NCBI RefSeq assembly: GCF_018271995.1
Contig: NZ_JAGUCO010000003.1
Span: forward strand, 434,001-498,000
Direction: 5' to 3'
Length of the DNA stretch: 64,000 bases
DNA from: Carboxylicivirga linearis
GTDB taxonomy: Bacteria > Bacteroidota > Bacteroidia > Bacteroidales > Marinilabiliaceae
The notes beneath the pieces were generated by a model. The model was given only the letters and a program-made list of their open reading frames with translations, was not told the DNA's origin and ran no database searches. Position numbers and translations under genes: made by a program. Numbering within the stretch: position 1 is the stretch's first letter; the number at the start of each line of letters is the position of its first letter. This document shows, in pieces, positions 8,587 through 18,219 of the stretch.

Positions 8587-11500
8587 TTATTTGTTATAAA
8601 CTAAGTTGATTTTTACAGGTTTGTTACGATCGCAAACTAACTCCCCATTTAAATATTTCAGTTCACCAACCTGTATAGAAGTGCGTCGGGTGTCAACAGT
8701 ATTTTCTTTTGCTTTTTCACCTACTCTTCCAGGATGTGTAAAATAGAAGATATAAGCTCTGTCGTTACTAACTACTACATCACAGTGTTGGCCGTGTACT
8801 CCATCATCTTTACCGGTACCGGGTTGTTGAAGAATGTGATCTTTCTGACGAGTCCAGTTAGTTAAGTCATCTGATGAATGAATAGCCAAACCTCTCCAGG
8901 TATCAATTACCATAAAATATTTGCCTTTCCATTGGAATACTTTTGGTCCTTCGCCGCGTTCAGCTATAATTTTACCTTTGTCTTCCCATTTGTATAAATC
9001 AGGGCTGTCGGCATAATAAATGGTTTTACCATCTCTTTCGTTATTGTAGAACATTCTCCATGTTCCATCGGGCTTTTGAATAACACCGGCATCAATTACT
9101 TTATCTGATGTTAATTCTATTTTAGATTCGAATTCCCAATCCAATAAGTTTTTACTTGTTAGGTGTACAATGTGACGAGGATGACGCCAATCGGAGAAAA
9201 TACCCGGAACAATAGTTAAATACATATGGAAAGTACCTTTGCTTTCAACAATATCAGGAGCCCAGTAGGTATATTCATTCACACCGTAATTGATATTGGC
9301 TTCGCCTCTGAAAGTCCAGGTTGCTCCATTATCAGCCGACTCGGCAATGTTGATTTTGGTTCCATGTACCCAATCAACGCCGTTTGGGTTTTCCATATTA
9401 GCTCTACGATTCGTGTAGAACATAAACCATTTTTGTTCTTTTTCGTTCCAAACCAGTTCTGAATCAGCAGCACCATCAAAAATAGGATCGCGATACAATG
9501 GTTTGGGGGCTATTTTACCTTCGCTGGCTAAAGTTTTAGCTTTGATATATTTTTTTAGATCACATTTATCAAGGTCTAGAATAGCTTTGGCTAGTGTTTT
9601 ACCATGAAGGATAGCGCCGTCATAAGATGTGTGAACTCTATCTTTAAAATAGGGTTTTGTGGTTTCGATACCTAAGGCTTCGTATTGATCAGCACATAAG
9701 TCGTTATGGTCGATGTAACAGATGCCTTCTTCTTCTGCTACTTGTTTGGTCCAGGCTGCAAAAGTATCTGTGCAACGATTCATTTTATCATCAGTCCATG
9801 TATTCCCAGGCGTGTGTGATAAAGCAATTACATTAACACCGTGAGCTTTAGCCTGGCGTATATAAGTACGCATGTAGTGCCCATATGAATATACTGTTTC
9901 AGGGCCACCGGTACGTTGCATAATTACTGTTTCTGATTCTTCGCCGGCACTGTGTAACGAAGCTCTTGCACGACCTGTATTTAAAGGTCCACCATCGTTA
10001 TGGCCAAATTGAATAATCAAATAATCACCAGGTTGCAGGCCTTCCAGGACACGTTGCCATAGTCCTTCCATCAAAAATGATCTACTACTGCGACCTCCAA
10101 GAGCGTGATTTTCAACTGATAATTTAGTAGTGTCAACAAAACGGTCGAAAAAACTTCCCCAACCCCATTGACCTCTGTCACCTTTGCCACTTCCGTTTTT
10201 AACAGTAGAATCTCCAATAATGAACAATACTGGATTCTTACCTTTACGAGTGCTTCCGGCTCTTAAATAGGGCGGACGTGATGGATTTTCAATATCGAAT
10301 ATAGCCTCGTTGTGGTTCTGAGCGATTTTATAAAAATGAATAGCGCTGTCATTCATTTTAGGATGCCAGTTCTTAAGTAGAGTAATCATTTCAGCACCGG
10401 CTAATAAAGTTGGGCCGTAGCCATGTGCTGCATTTGCACTTACCGGACGATGATAATAAAAAGCAGCATCGAAGCCCATGCCTGTACCGACACATGTGCC
10501 TTCCACTTTACCATCACTTGTTATTTTTTCATTCAAGGCATTCCATCCTAAAACGGTTGCTGGTCCGTAAAGAGTACCACTAATCCATCCTTTATTGATA
10601 CCATGGGCTAAGGCATAAACAAAAATCGCTGTTGCTGAGGTTTCAAGGTAGCTGTCATCTTTATCTAGCAGTTGATGCCATAATCCGTTAGCTGATTGAT
10701 GGCTAACGATGGATTGGATATGCTCTTGATATATTTTTAGTACATTGGAGTATTGAGGATTGCTTCGGGGAAGCTTATCTAGTGCTTCACACAGGGATAA
10801 AAGAGCCCAGCCATTAGCACGAGCCCAGTAGAAATCTGGTTGAGGGTCTTGTCCTTCCACCCATCCATGACGGAATAAACCTTTTTCAGGTACCCACATT
10901 CTTTCAATAAATTGTTTCAGTTGTTTGGCAGCTTCATTATTGAAACTAAGGTCTGTATCGTATGGTGCTTTTTGTAATAAAGCAGGAATACTCATAAACA
11001 TATCATCCGTCCAAACCGAATTATGTTGCGGACGATTGCGGGCAAAAGTGCCATCGTATAAACGCTGTTGATGATACATGATATAATCGATATAAGTATC
11101 AATCATCGATTGGTAATTTTTTAAATTACCTGTTTGACGACCTGTTTTGATAACAGCGGCACACATGGCTCCGGCATCATCCAATGCTTGAGGATTAACC
11201 ACCTTATTCATTAACGGATCTATTTCTCCTGTTTCTTCCAAAATTTCTTTGAAATGAGGAGCTGTTTCAGCTAAGAAATCCAATCGATCAGTTACATACT
11301 TAAGATATTGTGGATTTTCGGTTGCCTTGTTCATGTTAAGCATGCCAGCGTAAGTAACTCCCCACTCATAAGAAGTAAGTCTGAAATCGCCTTTTTGAAG
11401 TTGGCAATTACGATCAATTTGTGAATAATCGGTGATAGTTTGACCGCTCTGCTTATTTACGATAGCTGCAGGCGTTGAGTTGGAAAGATATTGCAGAATA

Positions 11501-11700
11501 CCATCCATTTTATTTTCAACCTCAGAGATGGTTGGTACATGGTAATTGAAATTATAATCGGGTTGCAACAAATGCAACGGAGTATTTGAGTCAGTTATTT
11601 CAGCCTTCTTTTTTGAAGCTTTTTTTTGAGCTCTTGAGATGAGCGGAAGAAAGGTTAATGAGATTATTAATGCTATTAAAATTCCTTTGTTTGTTTTCAT
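8587..11700 (-). CDS. Trimodular GH105 - CE12 esterase - GH43-like enzyme
   Basis: A 1037-residue secreted protein with three catalytic-looking modules in one chain. Residues about 40-465 match GH105 unsaturated rhamnogalacturonyl hydrolases, with WTDDMFMSIP (D232/D233) and WARANGWALLSL. Residues about 490-710 are a CE12 SGNH domain with IIGDSTVKNG (Ser498), LGGRSSRS, QFGHNDGG and DRVH (Asp687, His690). Residues about 735-1037 are a five-bladed propeller of the GH43 type, starting RDPIFDGAADSELVW and including YWAPDIV and GEGPKVFQWKGKYFMV. The set would remove the unsaturated uronate left by lyases, deacetylate, and clip a terminal sugar such as arabinose or galactose. It is the first gene of the operon, behind a regulatory region shared with the SusCD operon. 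The substrate of the propeller is unknown. Confidence 0.88.
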   Translation of the reverse strand: MKTNKGILIALIISLTFLPLISRAQKKASKKKAEITDSNTPLHLLQPDYNFNYHVPTISEVENKMDGILQYLSNSTPAAIVNKQSGQTITDYSQIDRNCQLQKGDFRLTSYEWGVTYAGMLNMNKATENPQYLKYVTDRLDFLAETAPHFKEILEETGEIDPLMNKVVNPQALDDAGAMCAAVIKTGRQTGNLKNYQSMIDTYIDYIMYHQQRLYDGTFARNRPQHNSVWTDDMFMSIPALLQKAPYDTDLSFNNEAAKQLKQFIERMWVPEKGLFRHGWVEGQDPQPDFYWARANGWALLSLCEALDKLPRSNPQYSNVLKIYQEHIQSIVSHQSANGLWHQLLDKDDSYLETSATAIFVYALAHGINKGWISGTLYGPATVLGWNALNEKITSDGKVEGTCVGTGMGFDAAFYYHRPVSANAAHGYGPTLLAGAEMITLLKNWHPKMNDSAIHFYKIAQNHNEAIFDIENPSRPPYLRAGSTRKGKNPVLFIIGDSTVKNGSGKGDRGQWGWGSFFDRFVDTTKLSVENHALGGRSSRSFLMEGLWQRVLEGLQPGDYLIIQFGHNDGGPLNTGRARASLHSAGEESETVIMQRTGGPETVYSYGHYMRTYIRQAKAHGVNVIALSHTPGNTWTDDKMNRCTDTFAAWTKQVAEEEGICYIDHNDLCADQYEALGIETTKPYFKDRVHTSYDGAILHGKTLAKAILDLDKCDLKKYIKAKTLASEGKIAPKPLYRDPIFDGAADSELVWNEKEQKWFMFYTNRRANMENPNGVDWVHGTKINIAESADNGATWTFRGEANINYGVNEYTYWAPDIVESKGTFHMYLTIVPGIFSDWRHPRHIVHLTSKNLLDWEFESKIELTSDKVIDAGVIQKPDGTWRMFYNNERDGKTIYYADSPDLYKWEDKGKIIAERGEGPKVFQWKGKYFMVIDTWRGLAIHSSDDLTNWTRQKDHILQQPGTGKDDGVHGQHCDVVVSNDRAYIFYFTHPGRVGEKAKENTVDTRRTSIQVGELKYLNGELVCDRNKPVKINLVYNK

Positions 11701-11747
11701 GGTATTATTTCAATATTCTCTATGAGCACTGCTCAATTATTTCAATG

Positions 11748-11815
11748 TAAAAGTACTTTTCAAAAAAGAAGCAAAAATGGAAAATAGTGCAAAGACCTTT
11801 AAATTTTGCTATCGG
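11748..11815 (-). promoter_or_regulatory. Candidate promoter and two-part activator site of the minus-strand enzyme operon
   Basis: Reading plus-strand letters, this region holds TAAAAGTA (11748-11755), a possible -7 box (TACTTTTA on the minus strand), then AATGGA (11776-11781), CAAAGACCT (from 11790) and TGCTATCGG (11807-11815). The first three elements are at the same spacing upstream of the SusCD operon (41566-41644), and the last is displaced there by 11 bases. The match to the Bacteroidota consensus TAnnTTTG is imperfect, so the core promoter is tentative; the shared layout is the main evidence. It overlaps a perfect AAAAGTACTTTT palindrome (11749-11760). Confidence 0.45.
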
Positions 11816-11875
11816 TTTTGAGCATCAAAAACAGCTATGATGCATTAGTATTGGTTTATTTTATTTTAAGGAGTT

Positions 11876-13396
11876 TTATTCCTGCGACTTTATTTGATGT
11901 AATAGTTCATTTTTCATCTTTTTTAATACCGGATTACCAACAGAAGTCGCATACAGATTATTCCATTCTTGTGGATCATTCTCCAAATCGTAAAATTCAC
12001 CTGATATAATATCTTCCTCGGTATAATCGGAAATATTAGCTTTTCTATTCATTACCAGAATTAATTTATAAGGGCTGTTCCTCCACATAAAAGAAGCCTG
12101 ATTCTTCTTTTCATGCAAAGCGCAAAAGGTTCCTTGCCTGTTTTGGGTAGTGTCGAGCAGATTAATGCCCATTGCCTTTTTAGGGTGATCAATACCAGCA
12201 GTGGAAAGTAAAGTAGGAAGTACATCCACCAGTTCAACATTTCTATCATCAAGTTTGCCTTTCAACTCTTCTGGCAAGGCATTTCCTGATAAAATAAATG
12301 GTACCCTAACACTTGATTCGTATAAACAATATTTATTAAATCGATAAAATCGTTCACCCAGCATCTCACCATGGTCCGATACGTAAATGATAATTGCATT
12401 ATCCAGTATTTTTTTGTCTTCTAATGCAGCAAGCGTTCTCTCAAACATATGATCTATCCAAGAGCAGTTAGCTTTGTAACGCATGGTCATTTCTTTCCAC
12501 TGTTCTTCATTGGCATCTTTCCAGAAATTGATATACATATCACGTCGGTTAACACCTTCGGCATGCTCCGAGTGGTCTTCTTCCCATGGAGGTTGTTGTG
12601 CATATTGGGTGTTTTTTAAATCGTAGAAGTCTTCGTAGCCTTCTGGAACATTATGTCCGGCATGTGGTTTAAGAAATGAGAGATATAAGAAGAGTGGTCT
12701 TTCATCATTTCTCTTATTGATGTATTTAATGCACTGGTCAAATACCCAACCATCACGATGATCTCCTTCGTCAATCTCACTTGTTTTACCAATGTAGCCA
12801 ATAGGTCTTTCTTCGCCGCCGCCGTATTCTTTTACTTCTTCGTTATAACGCTCTTTCTTTGCAGGATCAGCATCAATCATCATCACTGCATTTTGTTCTC
12901 GGCACTCACCAATATAGCGTGTTTCAAATCCTCTGGTTGATGGAATAAAAGGCTGCGAACTGGTTCCCCAATGAGTTTTACCAAATCCGGCAGTTTCATA
13001 TCCAGCTTCCTGTAAGAGTTGCATCAAGGTTTTTGCAGGCAATAAAGAATCTTGTAAACCGTGTTGGTTCCGAACTATTCCTACTTGGTTTGGATAGAGG
13101 CCAAACATCATTGAATTGCGGCTTGCAACACACATGGGAGCCTGGCATACAGCCTGAGTAAACCGTACACCTTCCTTCGCCAGTTTGTCAAGGGCCGGGG
13201 TGTGCATACTTGAATCAACCACACCTAATGCATCCCATCGATGTTGGTCATCCATTAAAAAAATGATATTGGGTGGTGCTGTAGGTTCTGATTTTTGCAC
13301 TGTTTGACAACCGGGAAAAATAAGGATTCCCAAGAACATGATGATTCCGATATAGCTTTTCACTATACATTTCTTTGTATGATGTAGTTGTTTCAT
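11876..13396 (-). CDS. S1-family sulfatase, Cys-type, lipoprotein
   Basis: A 506-residue formylglycine-dependent sulfatase with a lipobox IFPGC (Cys30). Near the N-terminus NIIFLMDDQHRWDALG provides the metal-binding aspartates. The activation motif is MCVASRNS with Cys89, that is C-x-A-x-R, expected to be converted to formylglycine by an anaerobic sulfatase-maturating enzyme not present in this window. A later YVSDHGEMLGER provides further metal ligands. S1 sulfatases remove ester sulfate from glycans or small molecules. It stands alone between a terminator (13521-13569) and the enzyme operon promoter, so it may have its own promoter or be read through. Its presence is unusual for a land-plant RG-I locus and suggests a sulfated substrate. 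The position of the sulfate it removes is not predictable. Confidence 0.92.
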   Translation of the reverse strand: MKQLHHTKKCIVKSYIGIIMFLGILIFPGCQTVQKSEPTAPPNIIFLMDDQHRWDALGVVDSSMHTPALDKLAKEGVRFTQAVCQAPMCVASRNSMMFGLYPNQVGIVRNQHGLQDSLLPAKTLMQLLQEAGYETAGFGKTHWGTSSQPFIPSTRGFETRYIGECREQNAVMMIDADPAKKERYNEEVKEYGGGEERPIGYIGKTSEIDEGDHRDGWVFDQCIKYINKRNDERPLFLYLSFLKPHAGHNVPEGYEDFYDLKNTQYAQQPPWEEDHSEHAEGVNRRDMYINFWKDANEEQWKEMTMRYKANCSWIDHMFERTLAALEDKKILDNAIIIYVSDHGEMLGERFYRFNKYCLYESSVRVPFILSGNALPEELKGKLDDRNVELVDVLPTLLSTAGIDHPKKAMGINLLDTTQNRQGTFCALHEKKNQASFMWRNSPYKLILVMNRKANISDYTEEDIISGEFYDLENDPQEWNNLYATSVGNPVLKKMKNELLHQIKSQE

Positions 13397-13520
13397 ATCC
13401 TGGATTCGTTAATATTCTTCTCAATAACAAAGCTGTGTTGTAATGAGAGAAGTAAAAATAGCTGCAATTATCTGCTTTCGGAATGGATATAAATCCTTAT
13501 CCATGTAATTGAATACAGTG

Positions 13521-13569
13521 CAAAAAAATAGGCTTTTGGTAAGTGTAATATCTCAACCAAAAGCCTATT
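13521..13569 (-). terminator. Intrinsic terminator after PL11 lyase A
   Basis: A 13-bp perfect stem ATAGGCTTTTGGT / ACCAAAAGCCTAT (13528-13540 with 13556-13568) is followed, in the minus-strand direction, by a run of seven U (plus-strand A at 13522-13528). It lies 20 bases after the stop of the lyase gene. It is one of the strongest terminators in the window and separates the lyase pair from the sulfatase. Confidence 0.9.
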
Positions 13570-13588
13570 AATATGTAAGAAATTCGAC

Positions 13589-16500
13589 TTATTCTTTAAC
13601 TATTTTAGTAATGTATGATTCATTATTGACTGTAATAGTTATGAAATATACTCCATTGGAAAGAGAAGAGAAATCAATTTCAGATATACTACTTTCAATA
13701 ATTTGATGGTTAATTAATCTACCTGACATATCTCTGGTTTGAATTATTGCACTATTAAATGCAGAATTTATGTCGATATGTAATAGGTCTTCAACCGGAT
13801 TTGGGTACACTGATATGTTGGCATTGTTTTTAACAGACGAAATGGCTGTTGGTACATCTGTTACTTTAATAATACCATTGGTATACAAATCGGAAGTATC
13901 CCAATATAAACCATCTCCCGGTGTTTCAGGACTGATAGCCTCAAAGCTTCCAGATATAATGTTAGCATCAATTACCTGATACGATTGACCATTAGTGAAG
14001 CTTCCTCTAAGGTTATTGATATTTAAAGTTCCGTTAGCAATGAGACTTCCATTTACAACCAATTTATCACAAGAGCCTGAAGATGCAAGACATTTTATAA
14101 AGAAGTTACTTCCGCTCTGCATAGTTACCGAATTATTGATAGTTAAAGAACCAATTTGAGTTAACAAACCAGGTCTTAGATTACCACCATTGCTAACTGT
14201 TACAGCTCCGGAAATAGATCCATCTCCAGCCAGCGATCCTGCAGATTCAACTGATACGGAACCTGTTCCAGTACCACTGCCGGTTGTGTTGGAAACAATT
14301 AAACTGCCTTCTTCAATGATGGTTCCTTGTGTATAAGTATTAGAATTAGTTAGAGTCCATCGGCCCGTACCAGTTTTTACGATGGCAGTTTGAGCGCCAG
14401 CATTTTTATAAGCAGTGTTAGTAATTCTACCATCAAATGTGGCATTAGTGCCTAAGTTACCCACTTTCCAGGTGATGGTTGTTGCTCCTCTTTCGCCAGA
14501 ACCAAGTTCTGAGGTTGAAGCTCCTGATAGCTCTCCAATTTCAATTGTTGCATCGCGTCCATGTTGCCATACACCAAACACATTATCGCCTAAGCTAATT
14601 GAAGCCTGAGGATATCCCTGATCATTACCACATATAAACCATCCATTATTAGTGGTTGTAACATTTATTTGACCAGTGAAACCGGACCAGTTGCCTTGAA
14701 GGTGTGCCCGGTTGGCAGGGCTGTTTAAGTTAAGTGTTCCTTCTCCAACAAGAGTGCCGTACATATCGCAACGGCTATCAAGATTTATGGATGCAATATA
14801 CCCATAAGGTACTTCAATATTCCAGTTAATACTACTGTATGTGCCTAAATTGTTGAGCATTGATAAGGTGGCATCTTTAATAACTACACTATTTGTACCA
14901 AATCCATCTGAATTAGCAGCCTCGGTAAGTAAATTTACGTTTCCTTCACTAATGGTGAATGTACCAGCTAATGTATTGGCAGAAGAAAGGTTAAGCAAGC
15001 CAGAACCTCGTTTGTTAAAATTACCATTACCTGTTATAACACCATCCAATGTTAATGTTTTACCTGTTGAAACATTTATTTGTCCGTTATTTTCACCTAT
15101 AGTAATGCCTCTGTTTGTTGAACTGCTTGTACCGGAAAAATAGATGCCGGCACCACTCAAAGTAATACTACCCGGATCAGTACTTCCGTATCCAAAACAA
15201 CTTGGATTTCCTATATTATCCAAATGAGTCACAAACGTAAATCCTGAGGTTAACTCCACATTACCTGTAAAAGTATTGTTTTCATTTAAGGTAAGGTTAC
15301 CACTACCAGATTTGATTAGTCCTCCTGAACCGCTAATTGAACCTTTGCCTGAAAAAGTATAAGCAGAAGTAGAATTTACTTCCATACTGCCAATTGATAC
15401 TTCATCGCCAACAACCACCTCATGGTTTCCTGTTTCATCAAATAAAACGTTATCACCAAAAGCAAAAAAGTCAATTACACCGTTATTAATCCAATTGGTA
15501 TTTTGCAACAAATTCCAAGTGTTATTGTCACTGCCACTCCAGATAATAGAAGCAGGTTCGCGAGGTACCTCTGTATGCAAGACAATAGTTTGATCAACAA
15601 CTTCAATACTGGTAATTAATTCGCGTAAGCCAATAATTTCAATATTTTCAATTGCCCCAGAGAATGTGCCGGTAAAGCTAAATAAGGTATATGTACCACC
15701 ACTTAAAGTACCATCTGGCTTATTCACTGTGATGGTGATGTTATTGCCAATAGTTAAATCTCCGTTAACAACAACTTGATCATTGGTCTTAATTGATCCT
15801 GTTGGATCATCACTCAGATCGAAATTAAAATTGGCATTGTCCTCTGCAAGTAAATTACCATTAATAGTGGTAGTTGCAGCTTCGGTATATTTACCAGCCC
15901 ATAAAGTTGCTTTCTGAAGTAAAGAGACATCTCCCAATACGCCAGATCCTGAGATTGCACCTCTGCTTTCAATAGTCGCTACGCTGGTTTCAATATTTCC
16001 TGAGACGATTAGTATACCTTCAGATACGAGTGTTTTTCCAGTATAATTGTTAGTTGTTTTTATGGTCAGGCTACCCGATCCACTTTTAATCAATTGCATA
16101 TCACCGCTGAGCGATCCTGTTCCGGAAAAAGTGTAGTCATTGGGACTAATGATAGATACCTTGGATGGTTCAATGGTTTGATTGATCAGAATATCAGATG
16201 TATTGTTACCTGAGATAGAAAACAAAACATCATCTCCATTAGAGAATACAGAAGTTGTTCCGTCTTTCAAATTCCAGTTTGCTGAATTATTAATATCCCA
16301 GTTAAAACCTGATGCACCGTCCCATTTTAATTTAGCTTGAGAAATAGGGGCCAGGGGAGGAGTATCCATTCCTGTTCCTAGAAAAAATCCCGGATGAGGT
16401 GGTTGGTTGTAGCCAACATTCTGCCAGGCAATAGCTAACCGGTATTGTGGATCGTGCATTAATGTTCTGAAACGATGACTTGTTTCGTGTGTAGTTGTGT

Positions 16501-18154
16501 AAATTCGTAATTTCGTATTGTCTGATGTTCTGAAGATTACCTCTTCTCGCCAATCACCTAATATATCGGCAGATAAATTAGGGGTTGCTTTAGTGCTGTT
16601 ATTTGATTCACAACCATATGCAGTTAATAAGTTTCCAACATTGTATTTGCTAATAGTAATACCATCTAATAATTCCCTGGTTAGGTCGCCATCCCACCAA
16701 GCTAAAAAGTTCATGGCTGTTTTTCCTCCTATTACTTCACCATCTACATTATATGTGCCTGCTCCGGTAGATGACCATCTTTCATATCCTCTGTGATCAG
16801 GGCTAATATCGGCCGCAACACCTCTACCAACATCTTCACCTGGTGCCCTTATTTGCCATAGCACTTCACCTGTGGCAGCATCGCGATAAGTCATTCCATT
16901 TCCTCCATCTTCATGAGGCATAAAAACTTCCAATCCAGGACGATCGGGATCCATATCTGAAACATGTAAGGCATCTCCATGTCCTAATCCAGTTGAATAT
17001 AAACCAGTACCATCATTGTCAATAGTACAGGAGCCGTAGATAATTTCATCTTTCCCATCGCCATCAACATCGGCCACACTTAAGTTATGGTTACCTTGTC
17101 CGTAATATGCCCCATTACCCGGATTATTACTATCAAATATCCAACGTTGACTCAGCTGAGTTCCATTCCAATCCCAGGCAGCTAAAACAGAACGGGTATA
17201 ATATCCACGAGTCATAACTATACTAGGTTTTTCTCCGTCGAGGTAAGCAACACAAGCAAGGAAACGATCTACTCTGTTACCGTAACTATCACCCCACGAA
17301 CTGACAGAACCACGTGGTGGTTCGTAATTAACCGTAGCCAATTCAATTCCTGTTTCGCCGCTAAAAACGGTCAAATATTCCGGCCCGGATAAGATGTAAC
17401 CACCTGAATTTCTGTAGTCGGCTAGGTGGTTGGTTGTAGCTGCCGGTCCGGTGCTTAAATAATTTCCCGAATTATCTTTTGTACCCGGGGCTGTCTTACA
17501 AGCCAATTCAGCTATGCCATCACCATCAAAATCATATACCAGAAACTGTGTGTAATGAGCTCCGGCTCTGATGTTAATTCCTAAATCAATTCTCCAAAGC
17601 TGAGTTCCATCTAATGTGTATGCATCTAAATATACATTACCCGTATAACCTGATTGAGAATTATCTTTTGCATTGGAAGGATCCCATTTGACAATAATCT
17701 CATATTGACCATCACCATTCAAATCGCCTACACTACAGTCATTAGGAGAGTATGAGTAGGAAACTCCATCAGGAGTTGTTCCACCTGTTGGTCGATTAAG
17801 GTTTACTTCTAAATATTGGTTGCCCCAAATAGGTGCAGCTGCTGATTTAGCCTGTTCAACACCATTTACTATTGCCGCAACAAAGTACTGTGCATCAGCA
17901 GATGAATTATCAATGTAATTGGTAGATTCAGAGATTGGTTCAGCATTGATTTTTGTGTCATCACGATACAGGTTGAATGAAACGTCATCATCTTCTGTTC
18001 CCAGCCACCGCCAGCTAACAAATACTTCACTGGTACTGGTTCGAACAGCAACTACTCCGCGATCAAGATCTTCGATTTGACGCTGAGCAGATGAAAAAAC
18101 AGGAAAGAGTATTAAAAGCAATCCTGTTAATATTATCGTAAAGTTTACTTTCAT
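13589..18154 (-). CDS. PL11 rhamnogalacturonan lyase A with PATR beta-solenoid and T9SS sorting domain
   Basis: A 1521-residue secreted protein with a signal peptide ending FSSAQ. Residues about 24-620 are a PL11 beta-propeller lyase: DLDRGVVAVR, SPNDCSVGDLNGDGQYEIIV, INIRAGAHYTQFLVYD, GQGNHNLSVADVDGDGKDEI and GHGDALHVSDMD. The repeated D-x-D-G-D segments are calcium loops typical of the family. PL11 enzymes cut the Rha-alpha-1,4-GalA bond by beta-elimination. Residues about 640-1430 are glycine/serine-rich beta-solenoid with PATR-like units such as SGSLTIKTTNNYTGKTLVSE. The last 80 residues (ISVYPNPVEDLLHI to the end) are a type A T9SS sorting domain. This predicts export and attachment to the outer surface. 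It is much longer than a plain PL11 (about 600-750 residues). It follows its paralogue (18220-22821) across a 65-base gap with a hairpin. Confidence 0.92.
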   Translation of the reverse strand: MKVNFTIILTGLLLILFPVFSSAQRQIEDLDRGVVAVRTSTSEVFVSWRWLGTEDDDVSFNLYRDDTKINAEPISESTNYIDNSSADAQYFVAAIVNGVEQAKSAAAPIWGNQYLEVNLNRPTGGTTPDGVSYSYSPNDCSVGDLNGDGQYEIIVKWDPSNAKDNSQSGYTGNVYLDAYTLDGTQLWRIDLGINIRAGAHYTQFLVYDFDGDGIAELACKTAPGTKDNSGNYLSTGPAATTNHLADYRNSGGYILSGPEYLTVFSGETGIELATVNYEPPRGSVSSWGDSYGNRVDRFLACVAYLDGEKPSIVMTRGYYTRSVLAAWDWNGTQLSQRWIFDSNNPGNGAYYGQGNHNLSVADVDGDGKDEIIYGSCTIDNDGTGLYSTGLGHGDALHVSDMDPDRPGLEVFMPHEDGGNGMTYRDAATGEVLWQIRAPGEDVGRGVAADISPDHRGYERWSSTGAGTYNVDGEVIGGKTAMNFLAWWDGDLTRELLDGITISKYNVGNLLTAYGCESNNSTKATPNLSADILGDWREEVIFRTSDNTKLRIYTTTHETSHRFRTLMHDPQYRLAIAWQNVGYNQPPHPGFFLGTGMDTPPLAPISQAKLKWDGASGFNWDINNSANWNLKDGTTSVFSNGDDVLFSISGNNTSDILINQTIEPSKVSIISPNDYTFSGTGSLSGDMQLIKSGSGSLTIKTTNNYTGKTLVSEGILIVSGNIETSVATIESRGAISGSGVLGDVSLLQKATLWAGKYTEAATTTINGNLLAEDNANFNFDLSDDPTGSIKTNDQVVVNGDLTIGNNITITVNKPDGTLSGGTYTLFSFTGTFSGAIENIEIIGLRELITSIEVVDQTIVLHTEVPREPASIIWSGSDNNTWNLLQNTNWINNGVIDFFAFGDNVLFDETGNHEVVVGDEVSIGSMEVNSTSAYTFSGKGSISGSGGLIKSGSGNLTLNENNTFTGNVELTSGFTFVTHLDNIGNPSCFGYGSTDPGSITLSGAGIYFSGTSSSTNRGITIGENNGQINVSTGKTLTLDGVITGNGNFNKRGSGLLNLSSANTLAGTFTISEGNVNLLTEAANSDGFGTNSVVIKDATLSMLNNLGTYSSINWNIEVPYGYIASINLDSRCDMYGTLVGEGTLNLNSPANRAHLQGNWSGFTGQINVTTTNNGWFICGNDQGYPQASISLGDNVFGVWQHGRDATIEIGELSGASTSELGSGERGATTITWKVGNLGTNATFDGRITNTAYKNAGAQTAIVKTGTGRWTLTNSNTYTQGTIIEEGSLIVSNTTGSGTGTGSVSVESAGSLAGDGSISGAVTVSNGGNLRPGLLTQIGSLTINNSVTMQSGSNFFIKCLASSGSCDKLVVNGSLIANGTLNINNLRGSFTNGQSYQVIDANIISGSFEAISPETPGDGLYWDTSDLYTNGIIKVTDVPTAISSVKNNANISVYPNPVEDLLHIDINSAFNSAIIQTRDMSGRLINHQIIESSISEIDFSSLSNGVYFITITVNNESYITKIVKE

Positions 18155-18180
18155 AGATAAAATAGATTTAGCATAGTAAA

Positions 18181-18212
18181 TACCCCTTGATTAAATCCTC
18201 AATCAAGGGGTA
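18181..18212 (-). terminator. Hairpin between the two PL11 genes (attenuator or weak terminator)
   Basis: A 12-bp perfect stem TACCCCTTGATT / AATCAAGGGGTA (18181-18192 with 18201-18212) with an 8-base loop fills most of the 65-base gap. The minus-strand tail after it (TTTACTATGC) has only three U, so full termination is doubtful. It may reduce read-through into lyase A or protect the 3' end of the lyase B message. Confidence 0.55.
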
Positions 18213-18219
18213 ATATTCT

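Noticed and set aside
753-13396. An ulvan-utilisation locus, suggested by GH105, GH2, rhamnosidase and sulfatase
   Set aside because: No ulvan lyase family (PL24, PL25, PL28, PL40) is seen, while three PL11, three CE12 and three GH28 domains point to rhamnogalacturonan-I. A sulfated pectin-like glycan remains possible.
13473-13524. A TGCTTTCGG and a TTTGCAC-like element before the sulfatase, resembling the shared PUL promoter motifs
   Set aside because: The two elements are in reverse order and at a different spacing, and the TTTGCAC part overlaps the terminator U-run. It may be chance.
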